A stretch of DNA of 64,000 nucleotides from Ensifer sp. LC11 (GTDB lineage Bacteria; Pseudomonadota; Alphaproteobacteria; Rhizobiales; Rhizobiaceae): positions 1 to 64,000 of the forward strand of contig NZ_MBSO01000029.1 of NCBI RefSeq assembly GCF_001695835.1, read 5' to 3'. Position numbers and translations under genes: made by a program. The notes below the pieces were generated by a model that had not been told where the DNA came from, searched no databases, and saw only the letters and a program-made list of their open reading frames with translations. This document shows positions 1 through 8,023 of this stretch, piece by piece (within the stretch, counting starts at the first letter, position 1; each line of letters begins with the position of its first letter).

Positions 1-115
1 AGATCATTCGAAAGGGCTCGTGTCATCAGAAGCTGGCCTCCGCCCAGCCAGCATCTTGAATCACAAAACCGACCGGCCGGGAATCCCCCCAGATTCAGAC
101 AAGCAATGAAACGCT

Positions 116-985
116 CTAGGTGTTCAGCACCACCGGCAGGCCCTCCAGCAGCACGTTGATTGCCGCATCGACGACGGGTGTGCGGCGATCTCTTGCGTAG
201 AGACCGTACTGGACCGGAAGCGGCTTCGGTACGCCAGCCGAAGCCTTCAGCACGCACATGGTGCCGGATCGCACGGATTCCGGCGGCAGCAATCCGATAC
301 CCAGGCCGTTTTCGATCGCCGCCTGCAGGGCGGTAACGCTCTGGCTGGAGAAGGTGATCCTGTGCTCGCGCCCGGCCGTGGCCAGTGTCTCGATCATGCG
401 CCGCCGCCAGAGGCAGGGGGCAGCGAAGGCAACCAGATCGAGAGGCCCGTCCGCGTCCGGAACATAGTCCAGCCCGCAAACCCATTGCAGTTCGACATTC
501 CAGGTGGTCACGGCATCGGCAACGACGGCGGATGTCGGGACGATCATGATGTCGAGTTCGTCTTCCTGCCAGAGCCGGCCGAGAGCAAGGCTCTGTTCGA
601 CCACGACGTCGAGGCGGATTTCGGAATAGCCGCGATGCAGTCGCCCGAGCGCTGTCGGCAGCGCCGTCGTTGCCACTTCCTCGGCGAGACCGACCCGTAC
701 GCCACCGCTTAGGTCCGCTTGCCGCAGGCGCGCAGCTGCCTCGTCGCCGAGTGCGAGCATGCGGGTCGCGTATCCGAGAAACACCTCTCCCTCGGGCGTC
801 GGGACAACGCCGCGGCCGGTGCGCTGGAACAGTTGGCGGCCGAGCAGGTTTTCAAGCCGGCGCATCTGCATGCTCAGCGCCGATTGGGTGCGCCCGGTCT
901 GGACGGCGACACGATTGAGGCTGCCCTGGCGGCAGACGGCGACATAGGTGCGCAGCAGGTCGATGCCGATCTGATCAGATATCAT
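116..985 (-). CDS. LysR-family transcriptional regulator
   Basis: A 289-residue protein of normal LysR length. The N-terminal winged helix-turn-helix lies at about residues 8-66 (LRTYVAVCRQGSLNRVA, then SALSMQMRRLE, typical of the recognition helix). The rest matches a LysR substrate-binding domain and ends in the usual ENGLGIGLLP-type segment. It is divergent from the quinone oxidoreductase gene that starts at 1174, with about 190 bases between them, so that gene is a plausible target. The effector cannot be told from the sequence. Family assignment is secure; the target is inferred from position only. Confidence 0.9.
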   Translation of the reverse strand: MISDQIGIDLLRTYVAVCRQGSLNRVAVQTGRTQSALSMQMRRLENLLGRQLFQRTGRGVVPTPEGEVFLGYATRMLALGDEAAARLRQADLSGGVRVGLAEEVATTALPTALGRLHRGYSEIRLDVVVEQSLALGRLWQEDELDIMIVPTSAVVADAVTTWNVELQWVCGLDYVPDADGPLDLVAFAAPCLWRRRMIETLATAGREHRITFSSQSVTALQAAIENGLGIGLLPPESVRSGTMCVLKASAGVPKPLPVQYGLYARDRRTPVVDAAINVLLEGLPVVLNT

Positions 986-1173
986 AATCTTTGAAGTCTG
1001 TTGTCATCGATATCAGTCTACAACGGTAACCTCGGCATGGCTATCTATCAGATGTGACAAGAAAGGAGCGCCAGGCGCCATCTGCGTGAGAAGCAAGTCA
1101 GCATCGTCCATGGACGAGCCGATGCCCACCATTGGGCTTCGTTGCCAGCCATCCCAATCCAAGGAACAGACCC

Positions 1174-2145
1174 ATGAAAGCAATCCGCGTGCATCAGCAC
1201 GGCGGGCCGGATGTGCTCGCCTATGAAAATGTCGAACTCGACGCGCCCGGACCCGGTGAGGTTCGTGTGCGCAACCGGGCGATCGGCGTCAACTTCGTCG
1301 ACGTCTACCTGCGCTCCGGCTCGTACCCGCCACCGCAATTGCCGTTCATTCCCGGCAAGGAGGGGGCGGGTGAGGTGATCTCCGTCGGGGCCGGTGTCCA
1401 GGGCTTCAGCCCCGGCGACCGGGTGGCCTATGCCGAGGCGCTCGGGGCTTATGCCGAAGAACACAACGTGCCGGCCCATTTCCTCGTGCATCTACCCGAC
1501 GATCTCGATTTCGAGACCGGCGCCGCGATGATGCTGAAGGGCCTGACGGCGCAATACCTCCTGCGCCGCACTTTCCGCGTCGAGGCGGGACATCGGATCC
1601 TCGTCCATGCGGCGGCCGGCGGCGTCGGCCTCATCCTGACGCAATGGGCAAAGCACCTCGGCGCAACCGTGATCGGCACGGTCGGTTCGTCCGGAAAAGC
1701 CGAGCTCGCGCTCGCCAATGGCGCAGACCATGTCATCGACTGCGGCAAGGAGAACTTTGCCGCCCGGGTGCGGGAGATCACCGGGGGCGAGGGTGTGGAC
1801 GTCGTTTATGACGGCATCGGCAAGGCGACCTTCGACGGCTCGCTCGACAGCCTGCGCCCCTTCGGCCATTTCGTCAGCTTCGGCGCTGCCTCTGGCCCGA
1901 TCGCGCCATTCGACATCACGACGCTGGCGCGTAAGGGCTCGCTCTACGCCACCTGGCCGCTGTTGCCGACGCATCTGGCGCGGCGCGAAGACGTGGTCGC
2001 CCTGAGCAAGGATCTTTTCGACGTCGTCGCAAGCGGCGCGGTCAAGATCCCGGTTCACGCGCGTCTGCCGCTTGCGCAGGCGGCCGAGGCGCATCGTCGG
2101 CTCGAAGGTCGCCAGACGACGGGCGCGATGGTGCTGTTGCCATAG
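1174..2145 (+). CDS. NADPH:quinone oxidoreductase, zinc-independent MDR family
   Basis: A 323-residue medium-chain reductase. It opens MKAIRVHQHGGPDVL, which is typical of the QOR (CrtA/zeta-crystallin-like) branch, and carries the NADPH-binding Rossmann motif AAAGGVGLILTQ near residue 150. The zinc ligands of true alcohol dehydrogenases are absent, as expected for quinone reductases. These enzymes reduce quinones with NADPH in the cytoplasm. The ATG at 1174 was chosen because AAGGA lies about nine bases upstream; an in-frame ATG at 1132 has no such site and would add 14 residues unlike the family. It is divergent from the LysR gene at 116-985. Confidence 0.9.
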   Translation: MKAIRVHQHGGPDVLAYENVELDAPGPGEVRVRNRAIGVNFVDVYLRSGSYPPPQLPFIPGKEGAGEVISVGAGVQGFSPGDRVAYAEALGAYAEEHNVPAHFLVHLPDDLDFETGAAMMLKGLTAQYLLRRTFRVEAGHRILVHAAAGGVGLILTQWAKHLGATVIGTVGSSGKAELALANGADHVIDCGKENFAARVREITGGEGVDVVYDGIGKATFDGSLDSLRPFGHFVSFGAASGPIAPFDITTLARKGSLYATWPLLPTHLARREDVVALSKDLFDVVASGAVKIPVHARLPLAQAAEAHRRLEGRQTTGAMVLLP

Positions 2146-2160
2146 CGCTTCCGGAGCGCT
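2144..2160. terminator. Weak hairpin between convergent genes
   Basis: AGCGCT, five bases, AGCGCT overlaps the stop codon of the quinone oxidoreductase gene and sits before the end of the convergent XRE-cupin gene. There is no clear T tract, so this is only a possible shared terminator. Confidence 0.25.
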
Positions 2161-2181
2161 CCCGCTCTCATGTGGAAGCAG

Positions 2182-2886
2182 TCAGCGCCTGTTGCCCATG
2201 TCCTTGTTGCTCATGCCATTGTCGGTGGCGTCCAGCCTGTTTTCGGCCCGCGTCACCGCCAGGCTGTCGGTCGGGCTTCCTGAGGGCTCGCCGTCGCCGA
2301 AAACATCCATGGTGCAGGTGTGCAGGATGGTGGTGGGCTCGCCGGTATGGTTCCACATCGTATGAACGCGGAGCGATGGGAAGTGGGCGGAGTCGCCAGC
2401 CTCGAGAACCATCGGCTCGCCGTCCACCTCCAGTGTCAACGCGCCCTTGAGGATGAAGAAGATCTCCTCGCCCTCATGCGACATCGGCTCGCTGCGATGG
2501 CCCGGCGGCTCGTGGATAATCGTGCTTCTGAGCACGTTTCCGGGAAAGGAGGCGGACAGCCGTTCATAGGAGACGGCGTTGCCGCCCTGCTGGCCGAGAC
2601 CGTAGATCGGGCGATGTTCGCGACGGGTAAAGGGGGTCGCCACCTTCGGGGGATTGAGGAAACTGCCGGCCTCCACCTTCAGGGTCCGACAGACTGCGAT
2701 CAGCGAGGTCAGGGAAGGGACCGTGATGCCGCGCTCGATCTGTGAAATGAAGCCAACGGAAAAGCCCGCCTCATCGGCGACCTCCTGCAGCGTCATCTTC
2801 AGCGCCTTGCGCCGTTGGCGCAGGCGATCGCCCAGCGGCGGCGCTTCCGCTCCGCGGGCAATCACGTTGCTGGCATTTTCCGTCAT
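2182..2886 (-). CDS. XRE-family regulator with C-terminal cupin domain
   Basis: A 234-residue protein. A helix-turn-helix of the XRE type lies at about residues 20-75 (RLRQRRKALKMTLQEVADEA, then SVGFISQIERG). A cupin_2 domain follows at about residues 140-210, with the barrel motif PMSHEGEEIFFILKG. This architecture is that of PuuR/SutR-like repressors, in which the cupin senses a small molecule. The cell role is unknown. The gene is convergent with the quinone oxidoreductase. A dyad upstream (2949-2965) may be its own operator. Confidence 0.9.
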   Translation of the reverse strand: MTENASNVIARGAEAPPLGDRLRQRRKALKMTLQEVADEAGFSVGFISQIERGITVPSLTSLIAVCRTLKVEAGSFLNPPKVATPFTRREHRPIYGLGQQGGNAVSYERLSASFPGNVLRSTIIHEPPGHRSEPMSHEGEEIFFILKGALTLEVDGEPMVLEAGDSAHFPSLRVHTMWNHTGEPTTILHTCTMDVFGDGEPSGSPTDSLAVTRAENRLDATDNGMSNKDMGNRR

Positions 2887-2948
2887 CCGTTGTCATTCCC
2901 TCTCGTCTCTCCTCAAGCTAGGGGGCAGCCTAATTTGCTGTCAACGGA

Positions 2949-2965
2949 TTTTAGCTGACCTAAAA
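2949..2965. promoter_or_regulatory. Dyad TTTTAG-N5-CTAAAA upstream of the XRE-cupin gene
   Basis: A perfect 6-base inverted repeat with a 5-base spacer, about 65 bases upstream of the XRE-cupin start codon in an AT-rich stretch. Position and size suit autoregulation by the XRE protein, but binding is inferred. Confidence 0.35.
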
Positions 2966-3052
2966 AATCGTCCGCATCACCGGATAGCAATGCGGGCGAA
3001 GTTGACGTGGCAGCGCGCTCAAGGCCGCAGCAGCGGTGCTGCCGCAAGGGCG

Positions 3053-3301
3053 TCACCGGCTGCTGCCCGGCTGTTCGACGGTTGCCGCAACGATCCGCCG
3101 CACGAGCGGCAGGACCAGAAGCAGGCTCGGAAAGGCGACGATCCAGGAGAACACCCAGGCCTTGAGCCAAAGTGAAAAGATCCCGGGCTGGAGGCCGGTG
3201 CCGCTGGCCGTCGAGACGAAAGACACGATGGCGGACATCAGCACGGACAGGACCAGTGGCATGACGATTGCCTGGTATCGCTGGGGAAGCTTCTTTGGCA
3301 T
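3053..3301 (-). CDS. DUF2798 family small membrane protein
   Basis: An 82-residue protein with two hydrophobic segments (about residues 12-31 and 44-70) joined by a polar turn. It matches the compact DUF2798 family in length and layout (PKKLPQRY start, AWVFSWIVAFPSLLLVLPL segment, then VRRIV). The function of this family is not known. It stands between the XRE-cupin gene and the NmrA-like gene, both also on the minus strand. Confidence 0.75.
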   Translation of the reverse strand: MPKKLPQRYQAIVMPLVLSVLMSAIVSFVSTASGTGLQPGIFSLWLKAWVFSWIVAFPSLLLVLPLVRRIVAATVEQPGSSR

Positions 3302-3339
3302 GCGGTCAACTCCGGAATTTGTGGGGATGGGTGTGCTGG

Positions 3340-4239
3340 TCAGTGGAACGTTTTCGTGCGGTCCTGGTCGCTCGGCAGCGCCAATTCGCGGATGAAGCTA
3401 AGGAGGCTGCGGGGTTCGCGCTGGAGAGCTGCTCGAAGCGTGAGGCTGTTGCCGCCGAGGCCCACATCGGCGTAGTGGGCGTGGACTTTTGCCAGCAGTT
3501 CGAGCTGGTGGTCGGTGTATTTGGCGCGGATGGGTTTTGCCCATTCGTGAAAATCGATGGTTCCCGCGGCGATCGGCCGGCTTAGGGCCTCGCTCATCAT
3601 TCCGGCAATCTCTTCACGATTGTGTCGCCCTTCGGAGCAGAGCTCGAGCGTCGCATAGGCAAGGCGATCCTCGGTGAGCGCGATCGCCGCCACCTCGGCG
3701 ACATCTCTATAGTCGACGCGAGCGATGCGCGCCGTCTTCGGAAAAGGCTCGGCGAAGGTTCCAGTGGCAAGAACGCCCGGCCAGGCGGCGTGAAGGTTCT
3801 GCATGAAGTTTGCCGGATGCAGGATGGTGTACTCGATGGGCGAAGAGTAGAGCGCGTCCTCGACCGGGATCTTCGCTGCATGATTTTTCAGGCGCGTGTT
3901 GGTCGGCTGGATGACGGAGGAGAATACGAATTTTCTGACGCCAGCGCGCACGGCCGCTTCGACCATCGACATACCCATAGCGGCCTCGTCGGGTGCGAAG
4001 GCCGGCCCAATGTGAAAGACGCCGTCGGTCCCTTCAAGTGCGCGGTCGAGGCTTGCGCGTCTGCGCAGGTCACCGATCGCGAGCTCGGACGCGCCGAGGG
4101 ATTTGGCAAGCGCGCCATGCGCCTCGTCGCGGATCAGGGCGCGGACCCTTGCGCCACGCCGCACCAGTTCCGGAACGCAGAGGCCGGCAAAACGCCCGGT
4201 GGCGCCGACGACAAGGATCGTGTTCGAGCGCTGGTTCAT
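3340..4239 (-). CDS. NmrA-like NAD(P)-binding protein
   Basis: A 299-residue Rossmann-fold protein of the NmrA/SDR-atypical family. The N-terminal nucleotide-binding motif is ILVVGATGRFAG, followed by an acidic/basic strand end typical of NADP binders. Members include redox-sensing regulators and NAD(P)H-dependent reductases, so the activity is open. The start at 4239 (MNQRSN) was chosen because an AAGG element lies about 8-10 bases upstream; an ATG seven codons earlier lacks one. It is divergent from a LysR gene at 4350, which probably controls it. Confidence 0.85.
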   Translation of the reverse strand: MNQRSNTILVVGATGRFAGLCVPELVRRGARVRALIRDEAHGALAKSLGASELAIGDLRRRASLDRALEGTDGVFHIGPAFAPDEAAMGMSMVEAAVRAGVRKFVFSSVIQPTNTRLKNHAAKIPVEDALYSSPIEYTILHPANFMQNLHAAWPGVLATGTFAEPFPKTARIARVDYRDVAEVAAIALTEDRLAYATLELCSEGRHNREEIAGMMSEALSRPIAAGTIDFHEWAKPIRAKYTDHQLELLAKVHAHYADVGLGGNSLTLRAALQREPRSLLSFIRELALPSDQDRTKTFH

Positions 4240-4349
4240 GTGCTTCTGCCTTTCGTGCAATCGAACGATGACTTCAAGCTAACGATCCGAAACAATGCGG
4301 ACAATCGCCGCGAATTATGATTTATTATCCTGCAAAGCGGGATTGTCGC

Positions 4350-5243
4350 ATGAGCCGCATCGAAGACCTCGAAACCTTTTTGGCGATCGTCGAACAAGGC
4401 AGCCTGACGGGCGCAGCCAAGCGGCTGGGACGGCCGCTACAGACCGTCAGCCGATCGCTCGCTACGCTTGAAACCGACATCGGTGTCGAACTGGTGCATC
4501 GGACGACCCGACGCTCCGTCCCGAGCGAAGCGGGCGGGAGCTTCTACCAGCGGATCAAGCCGGCAGTGGAGGAAATAAAGGAGGCGCGCGAGGAAGCGGC
4601 GCAGCGCCGGTCCGAGCCGTCCGGCGTGCTGCGCCTCGGGGCGCCCAATCTGTTTGCGCCGCGGTTCCTTATGCCTGTCGTCGCCGAGTACATGAGGAGG
4701 TACCCACAGGTCGAAGTGGATCTCGATCTCTCGGATGCCTTCGTTGACCTCACCGCCAGCGGGCTCGACATGGTGATCCGGATCGGCGATCTCGCGGATT
4801 CCGGGCTGACCGGCAAGCGTCTTGGCGCGCTTCGCCGCGTCGTCTTCGGCGCGCCGTCCTATTTTGCGCGCTGCGGTCGGCCTTCGCACCCGCTGGAGCT
4901 GGCGGAGCATAGCTGTGTTACCAGAACGGTGGATGAGCGGCCGGGCGGCTGGATGTTCACGATCGACGGCCGGGCTCGCGCGGTCAAAGTGCGTGGGGCG
5001 TTCCGGACCAATTCGATGAACGCGATCTACGCTGCGGTGGAGCAGGGGCTCGGTCTCGGCTACTCGCCGCTCTGGCAGATCAAACACCTGATCGACGCTG
5101 GCAGGGTCGAGACTATCCTCGAGCCGTTCGAACCGGCCCCGGTGCCGATCCATGCGCTGTGGCTCGAAGGGCGGTCCCCCAATGCAAAGATCCGCTGTTT
5201 CCTCGATCTGCTTGGCGAGCGTTTGAAGCTCGACCGCCTTTGA
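4350..5243 (+). CDS. LysR-family transcriptional regulator
   Basis: A 297-residue LysR protein. The helix-turn-helix occupies residues 3-60 (MSRIEDLETFLAIVEQGSLT onward) and includes LATLETDIGVELVHRTTRR. The substrate-binding part shows the CrgA/AaeR-branch pattern (GVLRLGAP and a C-terminal EQGLGLGYSPLWQ). The ATG at 4350 gives the usual N terminus; an upstream ATG at 4317 would add 11 atypical residues. It is divergent from the NmrA-like gene, the most likely target. Confidence 0.9.
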   Translation: MSRIEDLETFLAIVEQGSLTGAAKRLGRPLQTVSRSLATLETDIGVELVHRTTRRSVPSEAGGSFYQRIKPAVEEIKEAREEAAQRRSEPSGVLRLGAPNLFAPRFLMPVVAEYMRRYPQVEVDLDLSDAFVDLTASGLDMVIRIGDLADSGLTGKRLGALRRVVFGAPSYFARCGRPSHPLELAEHSCVTRTVDERPGGWMFTIDGRARAVKVRGAFRTNSMNAIYAAVEQGLGLGYSPLWQIKHLIDAGRVETILEPFEPAPVPIHALWLEGRSPNAKIRCFLDLLGERLKLDRL

Positions 5244-5252
5244 CGAGCGATG

Positions 5253-5288
5253 GGGATTGCGGGCGGCTGGCCGCCCCGCAATCCCTTT
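5253..5288. terminator. Bidirectional hairpin between LysR and EamA genes
   Basis: The left arm at 5253-5267 and right arm at 5270-5285 pair over about 15 bases with one bulged base and a 2-base loop, followed by TTT on the plus strand. It lies between the ends of two convergent genes (5243 and 5303), the expected place for a shared terminator. The T tract is short. Confidence 0.6.
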
Positions 5289-5302
5289 GGCCTGGGAGGC
5301 AT

Positions 5303-6166
5303 CTACTTCGCGAACTTCTTGGCTCCGGCGACGCAGAGCACGATCGCGCCCGTGGTCGCGAGCATGCTCCAGCTTACCGGTTCGCCGAGCAGCGTTGCCG
5401 CAAGTGCCAGTCCGAAGAAGGGCTGCAGCAATTGCAATTGTCCGACACCGGCGACGCCGCCGAGCGCGAGGCCGCGGTACCAGAAGACGAAGCCGATCAG
5501 CATGCTGAAGATCGAGACATAGGCAAGGCCGGTCCAGGCGGCGTGATCGATGGTCGCGAAGGACGGGGGCATGGTGAAAAGCGTAAGCGCCAGCATCACG
5601 GGCAGCGACAGAACCAGGGCCCAGCAGATCACCTGCCAGCCGCCAAGCTTGCGCGAAAGGCTGGCGCCTTCGGCGTAGCCGAGGCCACAGACGATGATGG
5701 CGCCGAGCATCAAAAGGTCCCCGACGGGAGAGGCAGCAAAGCCCTGCACCAGCGCGAAGCCGACGACGGCGGCACTTCCAAGGCAGGAGAAAAGCCAGAA
5801 GGCCGGACGCGGGCGCTCGCCGGCGCGCAGCACGCCGAAGATGGCAGTCGCCAGCGGCAGCAGGCCGACAAAGACGATGAGATGCGCCGAGGTGACATGC
5901 TGCAAGGCCAGAGCGGTGAGCAGCGGAAAGCCGAGCACGACACCGAAGGCGACGATTGCCAGAGAAACGAGGTCGGACCGCGCCGGGCGGCGTTGGCGGA
6001 AGATCAAAAGCAGGCAGAGACCGAGCAGGCCGGCGATCGCTGCGCGCGCCACCGTCAGAAACACCGGATCGAAATCCATCACCGCAACGCGTGTCGCAGG
6101 CAGTGACCCGCTGAAGATCAGCACCCCGAGAAAACCGCTCACCCAACCGTCTGCCGTCTTGTCCAT
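5303..6166 (-). CDS. EamA/DMT-family transporter
   Basis: A 287-residue inner-membrane protein with about ten hydrophobic segments in two homologous halves, as in the drug/metabolite transporter (RhaT/YdcZ-like EamA) family. Typical marks are FSGSLPATRVAV near the first helix and, in the second EamA repeat, GFVFWYRGLALGGVAGVGQL. Such proteins usually export amino acids or related metabolites. A good ribosome site (AAGGAG) precedes the ATG by six bases. It is divergent from a MocR-type regulator, which commonly controls exactly such an adjacent transporter. Confidence 0.9.
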   Translation of the reverse strand: MDKTADGWVSGFLGVLIFSGSLPATRVAVMDFDPVFLTVARAAIAGLLGLCLLLIFRQRRPARSDLVSLAIVAFGVVLGFPLLTALALQHVTSAHLIVFVGLLPLATAIFGVLRAGERPRPAFWLFSCLGSAAVVGFALVQGFAASPVGDLLMLGAIIVCGLGYAEGASLSRKLGGWQVICWALVLSLPVMLALTLFTMPPSFATIDHAAWTGLAYVSIFSMLIGFVFWYRGLALGGVAGVGQLQLLQPFFGLALAATLLGEPVSWSMLATTGAIVLCVAGAKKFAK

Positions 6167-6222
6167 GATAGGCTCCTTTTTCGCCTGTATCGGCCAGGTG
6201 ATCTGTTCTTGCCAGAGACAAT

Positions 6223-6267
6223 GCGGTACAGTTCTTCAAAACTGTAATGGATGTTTTGGCGGTACAG
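6223..6267. promoter_or_regulatory. Direct repeats GCGGTACAG plus a dyad, candidate MocR operator
   Basis: GCGGTACAG occurs at 6223-6231 and again at 6259-6267 (36 bases start to start). An inverted repeat ACAGTT-N6-AACTGT (6228-6245) overlaps the first copy. MocR/GabR regulators are known to bind spaced direct repeats in such divergent intergenic regions. Assignment to the adjacent MocR protein is inference. Confidence 0.5.
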
Positions 6268-7689
6268 ATGACGATGCAGGAGCTCGAAATAGGCAGTGAA
6301 ACGCTGCTCGAAGGCGTGATGGCCACCATCCGGCAGCGGATTGCCGGGCGGATCCTCACGCCCGGCGCGAAGTTGCCCTCGATCCGCGCTTTCGCCAAGA
6401 CCATGCGCGTCTCGAAATCCACCGTCGTTGAGGCCTACGAGCGGCTTGTGGCCGAAGGCGTCATCCGCTCGCGGCCGGGCGCCGGTTTTTTCGTCTCGGC
6501 ACCGTTGGCGCCCTTGTCGCTGGCCGAGATCGGGCCGCGGCTTGACCGGGCTGTTGATCCGCTCTGGGTGTCGCGCCAGGCGCTGGAAACCGGCGAAGGC
6601 GTGTTGAAGCCGGGCTGCGGCTGGTTGCCGCCGGGCTGGATGCCGGAGGCCGCAATTCGCCGCGCGCTCAAGTCTTCGGCGCGGCTGGAAGCAAGCGGGT
6701 TGACGGACTACGGAACGCCGCTTGGGCATCGGCTCCTGCGCCAGCTTTTGGCGCGACGTCTCGGCGAGCATGGCGTCGAGGCGTCACCCGAACAGATCAT
6801 TTTGACGGAGTCTGGAACGCAGGCGATCGATCTCATCTGTCGTTTCCTGCTGGAACCCGGCGACACGGTCGTGGTCGACGATCCCTGCTACTTTAATTTC
6901 CATGCGCTGTTGCGCGCGCACCGGGTGCAGGTGGTAAGCGTCCCCTACACCCCTTCGGGGCCGGATCTCGAGCGATTTGCCGAGGCGCTGGCCGAGCATC
7001 GTCCGCGGCTCTACATCACCAATTCCGCCGTCCACAACCCGACGAGTGCCACGCTCTCTCCCGTCGTCGCCCATCGCCTGCTGAAGCTCGCAGAACAGGC
7101 CGGCTTGACGATCGTCGAGGATGATATCTTCGCCGATTTCGAGCATGCGCCGGCTCCACGGCTGGCCGCTTTCGACGGGCTTGATCGTGTCGTTCAGATC
7201 GGCAGCTTCTCGAAGACACTTTCTGCCTCGATGCGCTGCGGTTTCATCGCCGCGCCGCGCGATTGGATCGAGGGGCTCATCGACTTGAAGATCGCCACGA
7301 CCTTCGGCGGGCCAAGCCTTTCGGCAGAGCTGGTTTTTGCCATGCTCAAGGACGGCAGCTATCGCAAGCATATGGAGGCGCTGCGCCAGCGTCTGGCACG
7401 GGCGATGAGCGAAACGGCGGCGCGGCTGGGCGACATGGGCATCAAACCATGGATCGAGCCGCAGGCGGGCATGTTCCTCTGGTGCCGTCTGCCTGATGGT
7501 ATCGACGCGGCCGAAGTGGCGCAGAAGGCGCTGCAGCAGGAGATCGTTTTGGCGCCCGGCAACGTCTTCAGTCATGCGGGCACCTCCAACAATTTCATGC
7601 GCTTCAATGTTTCGCAATGCGATGACGAGCGGCTTTTCAAGATTTTGCCCACGATCATGCGCCAATGCGGTGTTGCCCGGGCGGGCTGA
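6268..7689 (+). CDS. MocR-type regulator (GntR helix-turn-helix plus aminotransferase domain)
   Basis: A 473-residue protein (480 if started at the ATG at 6247). The N-terminal GntR winged helix (LSIRAFAKTMRVSKSTVVEAYERL region) is joined to a fold-type I aminotransferase domain. The PLP-binding lysine is visible in GSFSKTLS (codon at 7213-7215). MocR proteins use PLP or an amino acid-PLP adduct as signal and control vitamin B6, GABA or amino acid export genes. The start at 6268 is preferred because a direct repeat occupies 6259-6267 and GGCGG lies five bases upstream; this is not certain. It probably controls the divergent EamA exporter. Confidence 0.88.
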   Translation: MTMQELEIGSETLLEGVMATIRQRIAGRILTPGAKLPSIRAFAKTMRVSKSTVVEAYERLVAEGVIRSRPGAGFFVSAPLAPLSLAEIGPRLDRAVDPLWVSRQALETGEGVLKPGCGWLPPGWMPEAAIRRALKSSARLEASGLTDYGTPLGHRLLRQLLARRLGEHGVEASPEQIILTESGTQAIDLICRFLLEPGDTVVVDDPCYFNFHALLRAHRVQVVSVPYTPSGPDLERFAEALAEHRPRLYITNSAVHNPTSATLSPVVAHRLLKLAEQAGLTIVEDDIFADFEHAPAPRLAAFDGLDRVVQIGSFSKTLSASMRCGFIAAPRDWIEGLIDLKIATTFGGPSLSAELVFAMLKDGSYRKHMEALRQRLARAMSETAARLGDMGIKPWIEPQAGMFLWCRLPDGIDAAEVAQKALQQEIVLAPGNVFSHAGTSNNFMRFNVSQCDDERLFKILPTIMRQCGVARAG

Positions 7690-8023
7690 GCAGAGCGGCG
7701 TGCTGATGGCAGTTGCACGTTTTGGAGGCAGTCAACGGCGATCGCTGGGGAAAAGCCGTTGAAATCGGCTTTGCTACTTCCTTTGCCGCGGAGTCAGGCA
7801 CATTTTGCCTATTTTTTGCGCAATACGCTTGTTCCTTGCGCTGCCGTGCCGGGTCGCCGGTGTCCATACCTGCCGGCAAACGCAATTTTTCTCTGGATTC
7901 CAGGGGTGGATCCGAGTTGGCACGATTAATGCTTCTTAACAGGCATCGGTCGTCGGGCAACTGATCTGGATTGCCCAGCCGCTTCGGAACCAAGCCATTC
8001 CTGGCGTCATGTGAGAGAACGAA
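7690..8023. other. Intergenic region upstream of glnII
   Basis: These 334 bases hold the sigma-54 promoter and an imperfect inverted repeat (GCGCAA at 7818-7823 and TTGCGC at 7836-7841) that lies at a distance suitable for an enhancer-bound activator but does not fit the NtrC consensus well. No convincing small gene was found here; in particular I could not recognise a gstI-like reading frame. Confidence 0.5.
7918..7933 (+). promoter_or_regulatory. Sigma-54 (-24/-12) promoter of glnII
   Basis: TGGCACG, four bases, ATGCT matches the RpoN consensus TGGCACG-N4-TTGCW at all but one position. The invariant GG (7919-7920) and GC (7931-7932) are twelve bases apart as required. It lies about 90 bases before the glnII start codon. 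GSII genes of rhizobia are known NtrC/RpoN targets, so control by nitrogen status is expected. Confidence 0.85.

Noticed and set aside
4437-6422. 661-codon minus-strand frame across LysR and EamA genes
   Set aside because: It is antisense to a clear LysR gene and out of frame with EamA; the sequence is low-complexity and arginine-rich, as shadows in GC-rich DNA are.
7713-7964. 83-codon frame upstream of glnII, considered as a gstI-like gene
   Set aside because: It runs through the sigma-54 promoter on the same strand as glnII and does not look like a conserved small protein.
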